Assembly: GCF_035222375.1 (NCBI RefSeq) | Contig: NC_085888.1 | Location: 682,001 to 746,000, forward strand | Direction: 5' to 3' | Length of the DNA stretch: 64,000 nt | Source: Podospora pseudocomata | Lineage: Eukaryota; Ascomycota; Sordariomycetes; Sordariales; Podosporaceae | Notes under the pieces: model-generated | What the model was told of the DNA's origin: nothing | Seen by the model: the letters and a program-made list of their open reading frames with translations, nothing else | The model's database searches: none | In this document: in pieces, positions 1 to 12,772 of the stretch | Layout of the letters: each line of letters opens with the position of its first letter | Position numbering within the stretch: position 1 is the first letter of the stretch | Program-made: the position numbers and the translations under genes

Positions 1-3000
1 GTGCTCTTTTTCAGCTTGCAAAAATTGAGGGCCGAATGGGTGGTGTTTCAGTTGGTGATGTGATTTCGGCAAAGGAGGTAGATTTTGGCCATGGAGGGTT
101 TGAAGGCCGTTCGGTCGTCGAGCCAGCCGTTGAACTGCGGCCTTTGTAATGGCTTGGCCTTCATGGTTTTCCACTGGCTGCAGCAGTCGGCCTGCGGCGA
201 ACGCAGCCATCCAGGGCTCGAAATCGGTGGTGCTGGCTACGACTGCGTGGTTGACTTGCTGGATTGCTCCGGCCAGGAGGGCAGCCTCTGGAGACAACAA
301 AGGTGTGGGATATGGTTCAAACCTAAGCGCAGGTGTAGGGGAATTCTTCCTGTTGTGTCTCGCTTCCGGCGTCTTCTCCTTCCACTTCAGCATCAGCCTC
401 TGTATCGACTGAATAAATCTCACTGTCTTCCTCTATTGCGGAGGGTTGTAGTTGTTCCAATTCTGGCTCTTCTACTGCAGCAAGCAGTTGTTGCAATTCA
501 TCAAGCCGTACGTGCGAACAGTCGGCTTTCAGAGCTTCAATATCTCCTTTGAAGAGCTCTTCTTCGTTGAAAATCACATCCCTGGTGCTGACAATTCTAT
601 TGGCTAGTGGATTCCAGACTCGATAGATGTTTGTAGAGCTGTATCCAACCAAGTAGCCAATCAAGCCTTTGGATTCAAACGCTGGAGCCGATTGCTCTTT
701 CTCTGGGCGTCTGTGGTTGGGGCGAAGGCTTTGCAGCCATAGGCTCGAAGGTGTGCTTGGTGCGGCTTCTGGTCTTCTACTACTGATCCATCTCTGTGGG
801 CCACGAAGGTGTGGAATCGATCGTACGGAGTCTTCCAGTTGTAGTCGTATTTCGGCGTTCTGTTGTATAGATAAACTGCAGCCCTGGAGATTTCAGGCCA
901 CAATTCAGCTGGCAATTTGGCTCCGGCTCTCATGGATCGGATTTTATCCTTGATCACACCCCTGAGCGCTCAGCCCCTCCATTCTGGGGCTTGTGTATAG
1001 GGTGCTGAGGGCTCGACCTTGATAAATAGCCGACTGAAGAATGCTTCGAGGACTGGCTTCGTAAACTCGTTATCGCACTCGACTATCCTGGGCTTCAGTT
1101 GGTACTGGTGTTGAAGAAAGCCAAAGAGGTGGGAGATTGCTGTTGTGATGGACTCTGTGGTTCTGTCCTTGAGGTAATAGTCCCAGGCTAGGCCAGACCA
1201 CCTGTCTGTGACTAGGAGTAGGTATCTGTATCCCTTGAGACCTTCCTCAAAGTCATGGAAGTCGATTGCAAGCCGTAGACCGGGGCCTTCGTTGTGCTCT
1301 CTCGGTCGTCGTTGGATTTGCCGCTTGGCCTTCGATACTCCGCATGCATCGCACTGGACAGTGGTGGGCCCCTTGATTCGAACTCCTCGCGTGTGATGGA
1401 CGAGTTGTTCTAGTGCCTGAGGGCCAGGGTGGCCAAGCCGTAGGTGCCAGAGGTTGGCAATGGCTTTGTTTGGTGGCTTCTGGGTGTAGCTGCTGAATCG
1501 ATTGCGCCGGGTGCAGAAGAAGGCTGCATTGGAGACAGTGGATGGTAGGTCTTCCAGAACATACTGGCCGTATCGATCCGTCAGATAGCAAAGGATAGAG
1601 TTGTTGGCCTTCCGAACACAGTTATTGCCAGGACTGTTATCCCACCACAAGCCTTGTTTTCGTAATTGTCGTAGAGATACAAGGTTGCAAGCGAATCCAG
1701 GGCAGTAGGCCGTATTCCGAAGCCGTAGAAAGTGTTGTTGTATTTGCTGTCGTGGCCGCCTTTGTTGTTGTGATCCCTGAATCTGGATATCCACATCTCC
1801 GTATCCATGAATTTGAACTGGGTGTTCGCCAGCCCAGAGGAAATCGCCGGCTGGGGCCTTGATGTAATTGGCAAATCTAGATATATGGTTAAAGACATGG
1901 ATTGTGGTTCCAGAATCAAGGATAGCAGAATTTTTCAAAGGGTACTCAGCTGTGTGGAAGGCTCCTTTGATACAACAAAAACTGCCAGGGCAGCGGCCGA
2001 CATTCCGGCCTAGTCAATTTGACTTCTTTTTTCTTCAGATTTTCAACTTCCTTTTGAAGATCTGGATCTAAAGGAGGCCTCTTTCACCCTCATCCGTACG
2101 TGTTCCCTTTCAACAAAGCCTTCAGGGGCTAGTTCAGGGAAAGCGTAGAAGCATTTTCCAGATGGTGGAACTGGCCACAACAGGGGCATGTGGTTGTAGG
2201 TCTTCTGCCCTCTGGGGAGTTGGCTGTGCCCAAGGCTTTTCGCCTCTTTCTGAGTCTTTCGCCGTTCTTCGACCCAGAGCCACGCTGTCGTTTTGGCCAT
2301 TGTTTTGTCCCCCCATCACTACCAGGCTCGACTTCGCTATCAAGAGCGTCCTCCTGATTGGCATCTTTGGCTTCTTTGCCTGCAAAGGAGGGGCCGAACG
2401 AGCCTTTTGCTATCCGGCTGCCAACCGGTATGCGGGCTTTCGTCGATTGCCGCACCTCCTCCCGAAAGTCGTTGGCTACCATTCGGTAGGTCAGGGTTAA
2501 CTGCGATGCTTTGGATAGTTTGTAAGATGTAACCCAGTGGCCGAGAACAGGCTTCACTGCATCTAGAAAATCGTAGAACCACGTCTTTGTGTGTAGGGCC
2601 TCAGGGACCCCTTTTCGCTGTGCTGTAGCTATGGCTTGCTCCCAGGATTCAGACCAGTTGATCAGGTCTCTGGGGGCTCGGAGCAGTGGCTTTGTGGCCA
2701 ATCGGTAGGCTTCTCGAGCGTTTCGTAGAGCTTCGTCGTCACTGACTCCGGCTTGTGCTTTCAGGGCCGAATACCATTTCGTAACTGGCTCGATCGGATC
2801 ACAGGATGTGAGTTGAAAGTGTGGGCTGATGGTCTTCAACATCCACTGCTTCAGTTGCTTGACGATTTCGAATTGTTGGCTGTATTCCTTTTTGTTGGCC
2901 TGGTAAATCGTCCAATCCATCTGGTAGGTGCGGAAGCCATCGGGTGTCAGGTCTGCAATGGTGATCGGAGGGTTGCTTTGGCTAGCCTCATCGTCGCCGG

Positions 3001-3480
3001 CTACAGATTCCGTACGAGCCCTGGCTGTAATAGTCGATTGACTAGGGGTCTTGTGCTTGTGGTGTGCAAGATCTGGAGCCACAGGCTCATTGAGGAACGG
3101 GGTAAGCCCTTGAATGTGACTCCATAGGCCTCCGGCCACAGCCTGGGCTTGGAACTGCAGGTTCCACGACTCCCAGTCTTCGGAGCTGGCCAGAAAAAAC
3201 AGACTTTTCGTTGTTTGTGTTCATTGTGTTGAGTTTTTGGTGAACTGGAATTGAATCCAAGAGTGCGAGTCGAATGTGCTTCTTGTTGGGGTTGGCTGAC
3301 TAATCGGCGCGCAGGCGATGCGATGAGCGGATGAGACTCTTAATTGTCAGATAACACGATGCACTCTTGAGGGTGAATATCATGGGGGTTGCAACAGTGT
3401 GATTGTATTGCTTGTCCTTCTGTGTGCTCCTGTTCCTTCAAAGCCTGAGAACCTCAATTATATCTATACATGGTGACAGC
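1..3480 (-). mobile_element. Ty1/copia LTR retrotransposon, fossil, partial
   Basis: A copia-type polyprotein can be recognised on the minus strand. Parts from its 5' end: a Gag-like protein ending in a CCHC zinc knuckle (about 2130-3200), a retroviral-type aspartic protease start with a DSG motif (about 1900-1940), a GAG-pre-integrase domain with HLRLGH and a zinc-binding Cys pair (about 1370-1480), an integrase core (about 660-1310), a linker, and the beginning of the reverse transcriptase running off the left window edge. Gag, protease, integrase, then RT is the copia order. A 5' leader or LTR probably lies at about 3240-3480, but the other LTR is outside the window, so its ends cannot be fixed. 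The element is broken, with at least four breaks in the visible half, and looks old. Confidence 0.9.
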
Positions 3481-4113
3481 ATTGGTGGCAAATGGTACCA
3501 TGTCCAGCTGAACTGGTTACGTCAGTTTCAGCTTCCATGAGCTCCTATTCAGCTTGGTTGACCAGAACCCTTTTCTGTCTGACAGGTGGTTGGTGCGAAG
3601 ATTTCATTACGTCACTGGACCAGTCACACGGTGTCACCTTATCGCTCATGAACTAGACGATATGAGCCCTAACCCCTTGTATAACTGACCACCTCTTTTC
3701 CCCAATGCTGTCTGTCTGTGCCCTTTTCCTCGCTTCCATGACTTGCTCTCTTTTTTTGTCTTTTCGTGCCTCGCACACCCCAATCATGTGGATTGAGCCA
3801 TTCGTTCCGACTTATCCATCGACATTGAATCAGTATATCCGCCCCTAACAAGAGCAGCTTAGACGTTCTGCTTGCAGTTCTATTGGCCGGCGGCCTTGAT
3901 GCACCCTATCTTTGGTTCAGTCAGGTTTCAACATGCTCGAGAAAAATGAAGCTTGCCGTCGAACAATATTGAATGGCATTCTTTCCGTCACTGCAGCAAT
4001 CTACCTGCCTCAAGTCATCTTGGGTGCTAGTTGAACTACACTATCTACAGCAGTTTTGCGCACAGTGTCTTCCCAACCTCTGCTATTAAATGGGCCTACT
4101 CGTTCCCTGCGGA
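3481..4113. other. Intergenic, no gene seen
   Basis: This is the gap between the copia fossil and the 3' end of the S8-ankyrin pseudogene. It shows no convincing coding frame. It may contain the outer part of the retroelement LTR, which cannot be delimited from one end. Confidence 0.5.
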
Positions 4114-7100
4114 CTACTCTTTCCACTGAAGTACTCTTTCAAATACGCCGCAGACCTTTACAAACTTGGTGTCAGGTGTCATGCCAATTCTATGAATGAC
4201 CTTTAGCATGATTTCATGCTTCAATAATAAGCTGTAATCCTGTTGAATCCTTTCCTTTTCCGGCCCGGGTTTGGCCAGGACCAAATGAACCTTCACGCTG
4301 TACAACATCAGAGCTGCTAATCCTGCACCTAGCGCCGTGGCGACTGATGATCCAGACGGTTTCCTGAAAGACAGACTGGCTCTTTCGCTTCCAGGCACGC
4401 TGACTTCTTCCCCTGGTAAAGTGAATGGTATCCGATCTAAACTCCCGACCGATGCAACGGCATTTCCCCAGACTGATGCTGCACCGATGGTAAAGATTCT
4501 TCCGGGGGCGGCCTTGGAAGAGTATGTGGCGTTTTACTTTTCTCCACCGTCACTGGCAGGGCAAAACATGAGAATACCTCGCTGTGCCGCATCGGCGATT
4601 GTCAGTTCCAGGTTCTGGTCTCCTTCTGTTCCCGTAGGTTCGATAGTTTATGACATGGAATTGATGTTCACCTCCTTGCGCACCGCAGCCCTGGTGGCTT
4701 TTACGGCACTTCTTGCTGCTATCAGTCGAAGGTTTGGGTCCTCTGGGTGGTGGTAGTCTTCCAGCCGCAAGACGTATATTTCAGCGCTTGGACACATGTA
4801 GTAGATGTGTCTGGCCATAGCGGTTCCGTGGCCCACGCTGGAGACATAATGCGGATGGATCAGGTTGCGCTCTGTGTCTCGAGTAGAAAAGCTGTGTCCG
4901 CCGATGAAGGCGCGCTTGGTGAGATCCTTGTAGTCGACGCCGTCGTCTATAAGGGCAATTTTGATGCTAGCGCCCATAGTCTGCCGCAGAGTCTTTGAGC
5001 CCCCAGCATCGGTTTCCCCATCAAAATTTTTCTCGGCTAGGTAGAGGAGGCGGTGGAACTAATTCATGCACTTGATCCATTCATCTTTGGTTTGTTGCTT
5101 GCCAACATTCCGCGGGGTACGCGGGTAGGCTAATAAATCTGTGTGGTTTCAGTACGGAGGACCTTGTAGTTCGACCTTGACTCCGGGGCAGACTTCCTTC
5201 ATGCGCACGACAAAGTCCATAACATAGGTGTCAGTTCGGGCTTCTGATTCTGATCTCCGCCAGGTATTAGTTCCGCTTCCACTCTGTCTCAGAGAGCTCA
5301 GTAATCGCAAACAACGTACCTCTTCAATGGAAAGGAACACCTGCTTTAGCTTGCTCAACTTCCTGAGTCCGCCTGGCTCAGCCCAGCCTCTCAAGACGGT
5401 ATTGTTGCCATTTCAGTAAAGTTGAACCTCGCGCACATTCGGCGCAACATTCCAGATAACCTCGGTGAATGTATCTGTTTTTTTTTCAATTCCAGATTTC
5501 GATCCGAAAGCCTTTAAGTGATCTCTCAATTGCTTCATCAGTGTGTGGTCAGGTATGTGAGGCTTCTGAGTTGTCGGATACGGTCGGCTCATCGTCCACC
5601 ATGACGACAAGGATGGATTTGACTCCCTTGTCACGAAGGCAGTCAGACACAAAGAGGAGATCATTTCTCCCAATAGCACTGCCACGAGGCTCCCGACTAA
5701 CAGCAGCTTTCCGATGGATGAGCGGGACTTTTGGAATCCCAATATATTGGAGCACATCGCTGAACTTGAGCTTTCCTAGGAAGATCTTGAACTCCTCTTC
5801 GGAAACTGTCCAGTTGTCGTAGCCGGAAAGGTTAAAAGAAAGCTCCACGTCTTTGAGGTGTTAGTGGATGTGAATAGGAACGGGGGGATAAGCATACGGT
5901 ACTCCAATGAGTCGAGGGCTTCATATTTGATGGTTTGTCTAGTCCGTAGAAAATGTCCATGCACTTGTCGTATGGCCTAGAACGGACATAGTGTAGTTTG
6001 ATAAACCGCTCGATTTCCTTAGCAGTCTTCTCGTCGGGTCTTGGTCTCAAATTTGGATCTGGCTTTTTCTCATTGCCGTCTGTGGGTTTCGACTCAGGCC
6101 TCAAGTGAGCCCCTGGCGCCGGCGCTGGCGAGAGGTCTCGCCCTTGGCCGGATGTGTAGGGAGTCATTGCCGCGGACTTTGCATGATCACGATTCCCGTG
6201 ATCAAGCTTCAGGTTGCGTGTAAATGAGTGCTGTCCGCTGATGCTGTTCGGAATGATGATTGGCAGCTCAACTGTTGCCTTGTCCTTGAGATTTATGCTA
6301 AGTTTCTGTCGATCGAAGAACCTGCTTTTCTTGTCCTTGTCAATGGAGATGTCAAGATTGCTAGCCTTCGTTCGATGTGCTTTATTTTTTTTGCCACTTT
6401 GTTGAAGCCCTTTTGTTTTGTGAAGATATAATAAAAATAAAACGATCGGCCGTCATTATTGAAATCGCAATCTTGCATGGGATCGGAGGCAGCCGGGCAC
6501 TTGGAGGTGATAAGTTCCACAACAGCTAGTTGCCCTTCTCGACACCTCCTGTATTCAACGGCATGGTGGACGTGGTATTGCCCTTCACATCCTTGGCCGT
6601 CAATGTCTCCGATTTAGCCAACTTGCTGAGTTCGGGCAAGATTTTCAGTCTTTTGTCAATTGCCACATGGATACTGTTCAGGCCCGAGTTAGTCTGGCCT
6701 CATGATAACGATGCCTGTATATCTTCAATACTTGCCAGTTTCTCTTCTCTTGATTGTCGGCCATGCTGAGCACAGAATCGCCTTTTTCATGATTGCTGTA
6801 AAGACACATCCACCTTACGAGGTATTCCTTTTTCTCCTCAATTGCACGAAGGAGGGGCGTGTAGCGATACCTGTTTGGGCTAAACATGAGGCCGTTCTCA
6901 TGTTTGACCAAAAACTCTATCATATCCTCCGGTTTTGTGTCTTTTCCCGGAAGCTTGCGTTTCATTGCCTTTGCTAAGAAGTGAAGTGCATTCTCCTTTC
7001 AATCGTATTCGGCACCTGTGCCAGGCGGTCCCAGTCGGCTCTGAAGTTGTGAGTGGTTTTGTTGCCCCTTAAACAATGTCGAGAATCTTGTTCACGAGTC

Positions 7101-7330
7101 CTCAACTGACTCTTTCTTATCATCGTCCGAGTCATCTTTTTCTCCCTCACTAGTATCGCTGTCACGAGTCTCATCTTCTGGCGGATACTTAATGGTGTCT
7201 TGGTAATATATGAGGGGAAGGATTTCGATAGACCAATGGAACCGATATATTGGATGGGTGTTCTGTCAAAAATGAGCATGGCTGAACATGCGCCAAAAAA
7301 GAAGACCTGCGACGACGAAGATGTCAACCA
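4114..7330 (-). pseudogene. Ankyrin-subtilisin (peptidase S8) gene, decayed
   Basis: Reading the minus strand, an acidic N-terminal stretch (about 7080-7200) is followed by ankyrin-like helices (about 6700-6960 and 6480-6660), a linker containing FIKLHYVRSRPYD (about 5950-6010), a middle domain (5149-5870) and a C-terminal subtilisin domain. The subtilisin triad blocks are visible: IALIDDGVD (Asp), VGHGTAMA (His) and SGSSVATA (Ser). One normal intron fits at about 5850-5895 (GTATGC to CTAAC to AAAG). The frame is broken: in-frame stops occur near 4650, 4540 and 5413 at positions where Trp or Gln would fit the surrounding sequence, and frame changes occur near 5930 and 6565. The changes to stop are C:G-to-T:A type, compatible with RIP. 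Fungal ankyrin-S8 proteins are NLR-like candidates for self/non-self recognition, a role inferred from architecture only. Confidence 0.75.
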
Positions 7331-7712
7331 TCACCTACAGCCAACCAAATGGTCCAATGAGGTGGTAGGATTAGCGCCGCGCACTGCGTCGGGGGCGTCT
7401 TTGCCAGTTGGTGATATTGTGCCAGGATCTATCTGAATCAACCTGCCCGCACACAATCTTGGATTTACCTCTAATGATGGATTCACACTCATGGACAAAA
7501 CTGGAATTAGCACCTATGCCCCGATGCTCAGACAGGGCAAGACTGGCATTTAAAGACAATGTTGGTAAACCGCTGGGCTGGACCCCCTTGTACGACAAAT
7601 CATGCTGGCTCAGGCTAGGGTCGAGTAGGGACGACCGAATAGTTTCTCGTCTCAGCCACTGTTTGACTGCCTTGAACTACATGCTCAGCCTGACAGCAAC
7701 AAAGATCTTTTC
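7331..7712. other. Gap between two head-to-head pseudogenes
   Basis: No P-loop or other NACHT motif could be read on the plus strand here, although the neighbouring NLR-like remnant would be expected to have had one upstream. It could be the decayed 5' part of that gene or the old shared promoter region. Confidence 0.4.
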
Positions 7713-10700
7713 GTGTTACCGGACACGGTGTTCAACCGTTTTCCAGACCAGGATTTCTTGAAGGCTCTGTTGACTTGGACTCTTTACGCCGCCCGGCCTC
7801 TCACAATCGCAGAGCTCTCAACTGCAATGCAATTGGATTCGGATAATCTTTCTTCGGGCTTCGAAAGTGTAGAGGGAGCAAGACGAAGCCTCGAAACAAA
7901 TCTTTCTGGGATCTTCGAAATCGACCACAACGAGGTGAAACTGGCCCATCCACAACTAAGAAATGTTCTGATGACCATTGGCGGTGACGATTCGGGCTAC
8001 CTCTGGGACAAAGTCCGGAAGTCTGCGCATCAAATAATTGCCACGGCCTGTCTCGACCACCTATGTCTCCCAAAAGTGCAGGAATTCCTGGCACCAAAGC
8101 GGGCCGAGCAAGAGAACTAGAGTGATAACCCCCTACGGATGGCAACATGTGCCCATATGCTCTACGAGCGTGGGTTCATCATCTGGCGCAGGTTTCCAGT
8201 TTGCGGACCCGACAGTCGGTCCTCAAGAGGGTTGTTGGCAGAGAAATTGGTAATACTCTGACCGGAGGCTATTGGGCTTATTTCAACCCCGTGACACGAA
8301 GCGTTCAGCCACCGAAAGCACTGCTCACTATATTTGCTAGTCATGGGATGATTGATGTGGTGGAGCCTTCAGACCAGATTGGTGCAGGCCCCGCGTTGCT
8401 GGAAGGAGCACATGAAGGCCATCGTCATGTGGTAAGAGATATATTGCACACGTTCGATCTTTCTAGTGACGTGCTAATCAACACCCTGTCTGCCGCTAGA
8501 GCCTCTGGGAACGAGACATTGCTGATTGAGATCGTGGACCACATACTTGCGAGATATCCCACAGATTGCGGTAGCCTCTGGCCAGCAGACGTGATGCGCA
8601 GGGCATCCTGGCTTGGTCTAGATCGCTTTCTGGACAAGATGTTCACCCTAGGCTGCCCGGTGGAAACTGAAGCACAGGTGATGACCGAACCGAGGCCCAT
8701 TTCGTTGCTGTACCAGGCTGTCTGGAACTCGCAAAAGAAAGCCGCAAGGGTTCTATTGCAACATGGTGCGAATATCAACTACAAGACCATCCAGGACAAT
8801 ACAGCAATGCACCTTGCTGCACGCAATGGAGACGCCGACATGATAAAAATGCTTATCGAAACAGCAAAGCCTAACCTCGAGGGTACCAGCAATGAGGGTA
8901 GCACCCCTTTATACCAGGCTTGCACCTGGGGACACCACAAAGTTGCCGAGCTGCTTCTGCATGCTGGAGCTGATCCAAACATGGGTCACCAGAAAGGGGA
9001 ATGGCCTCCACTAACATCGGCAACCTACGAGGGGCATCAAAGATGCGTAGAGCTATTGCTTCAGCATGGAGCCGATCCTAATTCCTCGAGTCCAGAGGGA
9101 TCCGCACTTTTCTGCGCTGCAGCCTGGAGTCACACAAATCATTGTCAAATACTACTTGAAGCTGGGGCAAAGCCAAACAATCCAGATGATGAGACCCCAA
9201 TCATCATAAACATTGTATGCTCTTTCACCAACGAAACAACCCTTCTCAACACCATGAGGCTACTTGTTGGAAAGGGCGCCAATGCCGATTCACAGATATC
9301 CTCTTTAGGGATGACCGCTTTGATGTGTGCCGCCTATAACACCAGCGGCCCACAGGCAGAAATCGTTGATACACTCTTGTCTCGCAACGCCAACGTCCAG
9401 CATGTGGATAAGAATGGAGATCCTGCCCTTTATCATTTTGTTACAGCAAAAGGTTCCAACCCTCGTGCTCTCGAACTTCTACTTCAACATGGCGCAAATA
9501 CCAACTACTTAGATCTTGATCAAAAGAACAGGATCTTGCACAATGCTGTTCAAAACCAACCCCGTGAATTTGTCCGGATCCTTCTGGAAAATGGCGCAGA
9601 CCCAAACCTGCGAGCAAAGGCTCCGTTCACGCCCCTAATGTTGGCTTGCGGCTAATCGGCATGATACTAGTTTGGACTTGCTGCTGGAACATGGTGCATC
9701 AGTCAACCAAGCCGTGGAGCTTGCAGATGGGCATTTTAAAAACTGGACAGCGATAGCTTTTGCTGTCAAAATCGGAACAGCTCATGGAGTTAGATCTTTG
9801 GCGGAACACGGAGCCAACCTTGGCTGGACGGGCCCCTCAGGCGACTGTGAGCCGCTGCTTGTAATGGCTGTGTTCCGCAACGATATCGAGATCATAAGTG
9901 CTCTACTAGATTTTCCCACTAAGATTGACTTGGATGCCACAGATAATGACGGCTGGGCTCCTCTGCATGTCATGAGAACGGACATGGTCATATACAAACG
10001 ACTTGTCAACGCTGGTGCTGACATTGACCTGATTAATGACCAGGTCATGGCTACGCCTTTTGGGCGAGCGGCTGAGGCGGGAGACATCGAAAAGGCAACG
10101 TATCTCCTCAAGCGGGGAGCACAGGTCGATAAAGGCCCATCCCTATTATGGTTCACCTCGGATAGCGGCCTGTCGTCTTACATCTCACTTTGATATGGTG
10201 AAACTTCTCGTGGAACACAAGACTAATGTCAGTCAAGCGTCTGATGTCCTCTACGGTGTGCCTCTATCGCAGCGTGTCTGGGATATGAGTCTGATGACCC
10301 ACGCTACAATTCTGGAACGAGTGACAAGATTTTGCACTACTTCCTTGAGCACGGTGCTGACGTAAACGCACCAGGAGGTGTATTTGGGTACACTATCATT
10401 GCCGCCGCATACAACGCACCGAGTCGTATTATAGACCTCCTTCTGCAGAATGGAGCTAAACCTGACGTGAGGAATAGCATGGGTCGCTCACCGATACATA
10501 TGGCCACAGGCTGTGGAGGTATTGAAAATATTCAAGCGCTTCTTCGAGCCGGGGCTGACATCAAGACTACGGACGGTCGTGATCGAACGGTACTACATTG
10601 GGCAGCAACAGCAGGCCGTGCATCGATTGTAGAAATGCTCCTTTCTGGAGGCCAGATCGATGTCGACGCCACTGATCTGGACGGTTGGACACCCCTTTGC

Positions 10701-11343
10701 TGGGCAGCCCGCGGTACAGAATCCTGGCTGGACGATATGAACCCAGGGAAACCTGGAGATCAGCTCAAGGTGATCAGCCTACTTCTGAAGCATGGCGCAA
10801 ACCAATCCGTCGTTGTCTTTGTTGGCGATCAAAAATGGACACCCATAAAGATCGCTAGATTCTCTCGGGTTGTGCAAAGTGACGTTATTCAGGTCTTGTG
10901 CAGTGGTCTCCAGGAAGATCTCGGTCCAATACTCGAAGGGGAGGAACATGCCAGTGAAAAGGGGTTCGAAAGAGAAAGCGTGTGCGACTGTTGCCTGTGC
11001 GTAAGTTACCTGAGCTACTGCCTTGGCAACTCACATACATTTTACTACTCCTTACTCCTTCATGGTCTACACGATTTATTCTACCATGATCTTCATACTA
11101 TAGACAATCCGCAGGTACCAATACAATTGCAAAACAGGTGTGGAGTTTTGCTTTTGTTTCAAAAGCTATCCAAATCGGCACCTCATACATGCACAGGAAC
11201 ACAAGTTTGAAAAGGTAGGGCCTGAGTTTGAAGTAAAGGAGGATGCTGGAAGCGGTCAGGAGGTGTCAGACAGGAGCACACCTGAGACTAGTGACGATGA
11301 ATCAGAAGATGAGTATGGCGGATTTAAAGGGCTTAGGGCTTAG
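7713..11343 (+). pseudogene. NLR-like ankyrin gene with ZZ-like zinc finger, decayed
   Basis: The plus strand carries a winged-helix-like segment as found after fungal NACHT domains (7713-8120, with ALLTWTLYAARPLTIAELS), then a helical region and at least a dozen ankyrin repeats (about 8690-10800, for example LLLQHGADPN and TPLYQACTWGHHKVAELLL). A final exon (11104-11343) matches a ZZ-type zinc finger and ends in an acidic tail. The intron at 11001-11103 (GTAAGT to TATAG, phase 0) restores the zinc-finger frame. The NACHT P-loop is not present, so the gene is 5' truncated. The frame changes near 8150, 9655, 10190 and 10300, and a TAG stop lies at 8118-8120. Two zinc-finger positions expected to be Cys read Gly and Ser (NCKTG, CFKS). 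The family acts in fungal non-self recognition. This copy should not make a full protein. Confidence 0.8.
11001..11103 (+). other. Intron before the ZZ-finger exon
   Basis: GTAAGT donor directly after a codon for the last Cys of CDCCLC, and an acceptor ending in CTATAG. Removing 103 nt joins the zinc-finger halves in phase 0. A second AG ten bases downstream would give the wrong frame. Confidence 0.7.
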
Positions 11344-12772
11344 CCGGTAGATAGCTGCATAAAATGCCTGGTACCACTCCAAAGAGTCATGCCACGAATC
11401 TTTCCTCCCCAGATCATCACAAAGCAATGATTCCGGTGAAAAAAATGGGCAAGTCTCCCAGAAGGGAGAGAGAAGGTTCCAAAAAGTATCAACGACTTGG
11501 CTATAATACACTACACCACCAACAGCTTCAGTCACCCATCCAAGATCCACCCAACTGCCCCCGACACTCGCATACACGATCCAAGATGCATATCCAATTA
11601 TGTGAAAGACCACTAGCTAGCCTCTTACCAAGACACTCAGAGAGGTCAAGGCTCAAGTGATGGGGACCAAGAATCATGAGAAGAAAAAGAAAAGAGAGGG
11701 AAGTTTCTGACAGGAGAATTTTATTTTATACTTGGATCAGGGCGCTCAGTGCACGCTCGCCGATTTCAGAGAGAGTGCGTTTTGTCTGTGCTTTTGTCAG
11801 GCAGCAACTCGATGACATCGCCCAGGCCCGCGTGGTGTTGGCATTGAGACATCTGAGTGGTTGATGAGTGACAGGCGCGGGTCTCTGAAGCCAGGCAACA
11901 AGGAAGGCGATGACTGCGGCCTAGCCGAGGAGGATGCCAGGGCAATACTGGAGAACATTCTGGAAGGGGCCACACGCGATGAAGAGAGTGCAAGTGAACT
12001 TTCACCTCACCATCGGTCTACGGATGTTGATCCAGGGTAGTTTTGAGTAAAGAGCACTTCAAGGATTTATTTGGTATTTGAAACGAAGAGAGGTCGACAT
12101 CTTGTGTGCGGATGTGTGCGGGTGCGTAATTCAATGGGGCTTCATACCAAGAGTCTTAGTTCCGCCATTGGCTTTGAGGATGCGGCCCGAAAGGAAGTCT
12201 AACCAGAGTCTTTGCCATCTCAAAGCAGCAAAATAACCGGCCAGGGCAGATTCTCCAGACATTCAACAAGCTCCGCATCGGGCCAGCAGACCTTTTTCTC
12301 AAGACATCAAAATCAACCCGATCTTCCCAGATGTCTGGTTCTCTCCGACGCCAGTGGCTATGTCTGGTCCCAAACTCAATTCCATCCTCCGAAACTCGAC
12401 CCCGTTTTGATCCGGGGATGATGTCAACAACACAGCAAGAACAACATTTCCAGCAGTCCTCCCTCGTCATGGACCCAGTTGACCGGAGTCCGCATCGATT
12501 GCAGCTTCACCTGACTGGATATCCAGGCAAGATCCTCGAATGGTCCCACTGAGTCTGTCTCAACTCTAACGGAACACTTCGCAGGTCCGAAAACATCCTC
12601 AAACCGCAGATAAGAACCCCATCCTCCGCCCAAAAAGTTCTGCCGTGATCTCCAGACCATTCCTCTCGTTTACCAAGCTAGACGAAGCTGTTCCCAGGGT
12701 GCTCACCCCCGTCTCTTGTCCTCGGCTGTTTTTCACTCCTTTATATCAGCACAAGGAGCCCACGCATCAATC
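11344..12772. other. Intergenic, no gene seen
   Basis: Only short overlapping open frames with no recognisable motifs or fungal codon bias. The last 50 bases include a TATA-like TTTATATC about 35 nt before the next start codon. Confidence 0.5.

Noticed and set aside
11302-11613. Minus-strand 103-codon frame next to the NLR-like remnant
   Set aside because: Aromatic-rich, with no motif, and overlapping the zinc-finger exon tail; probably chance.
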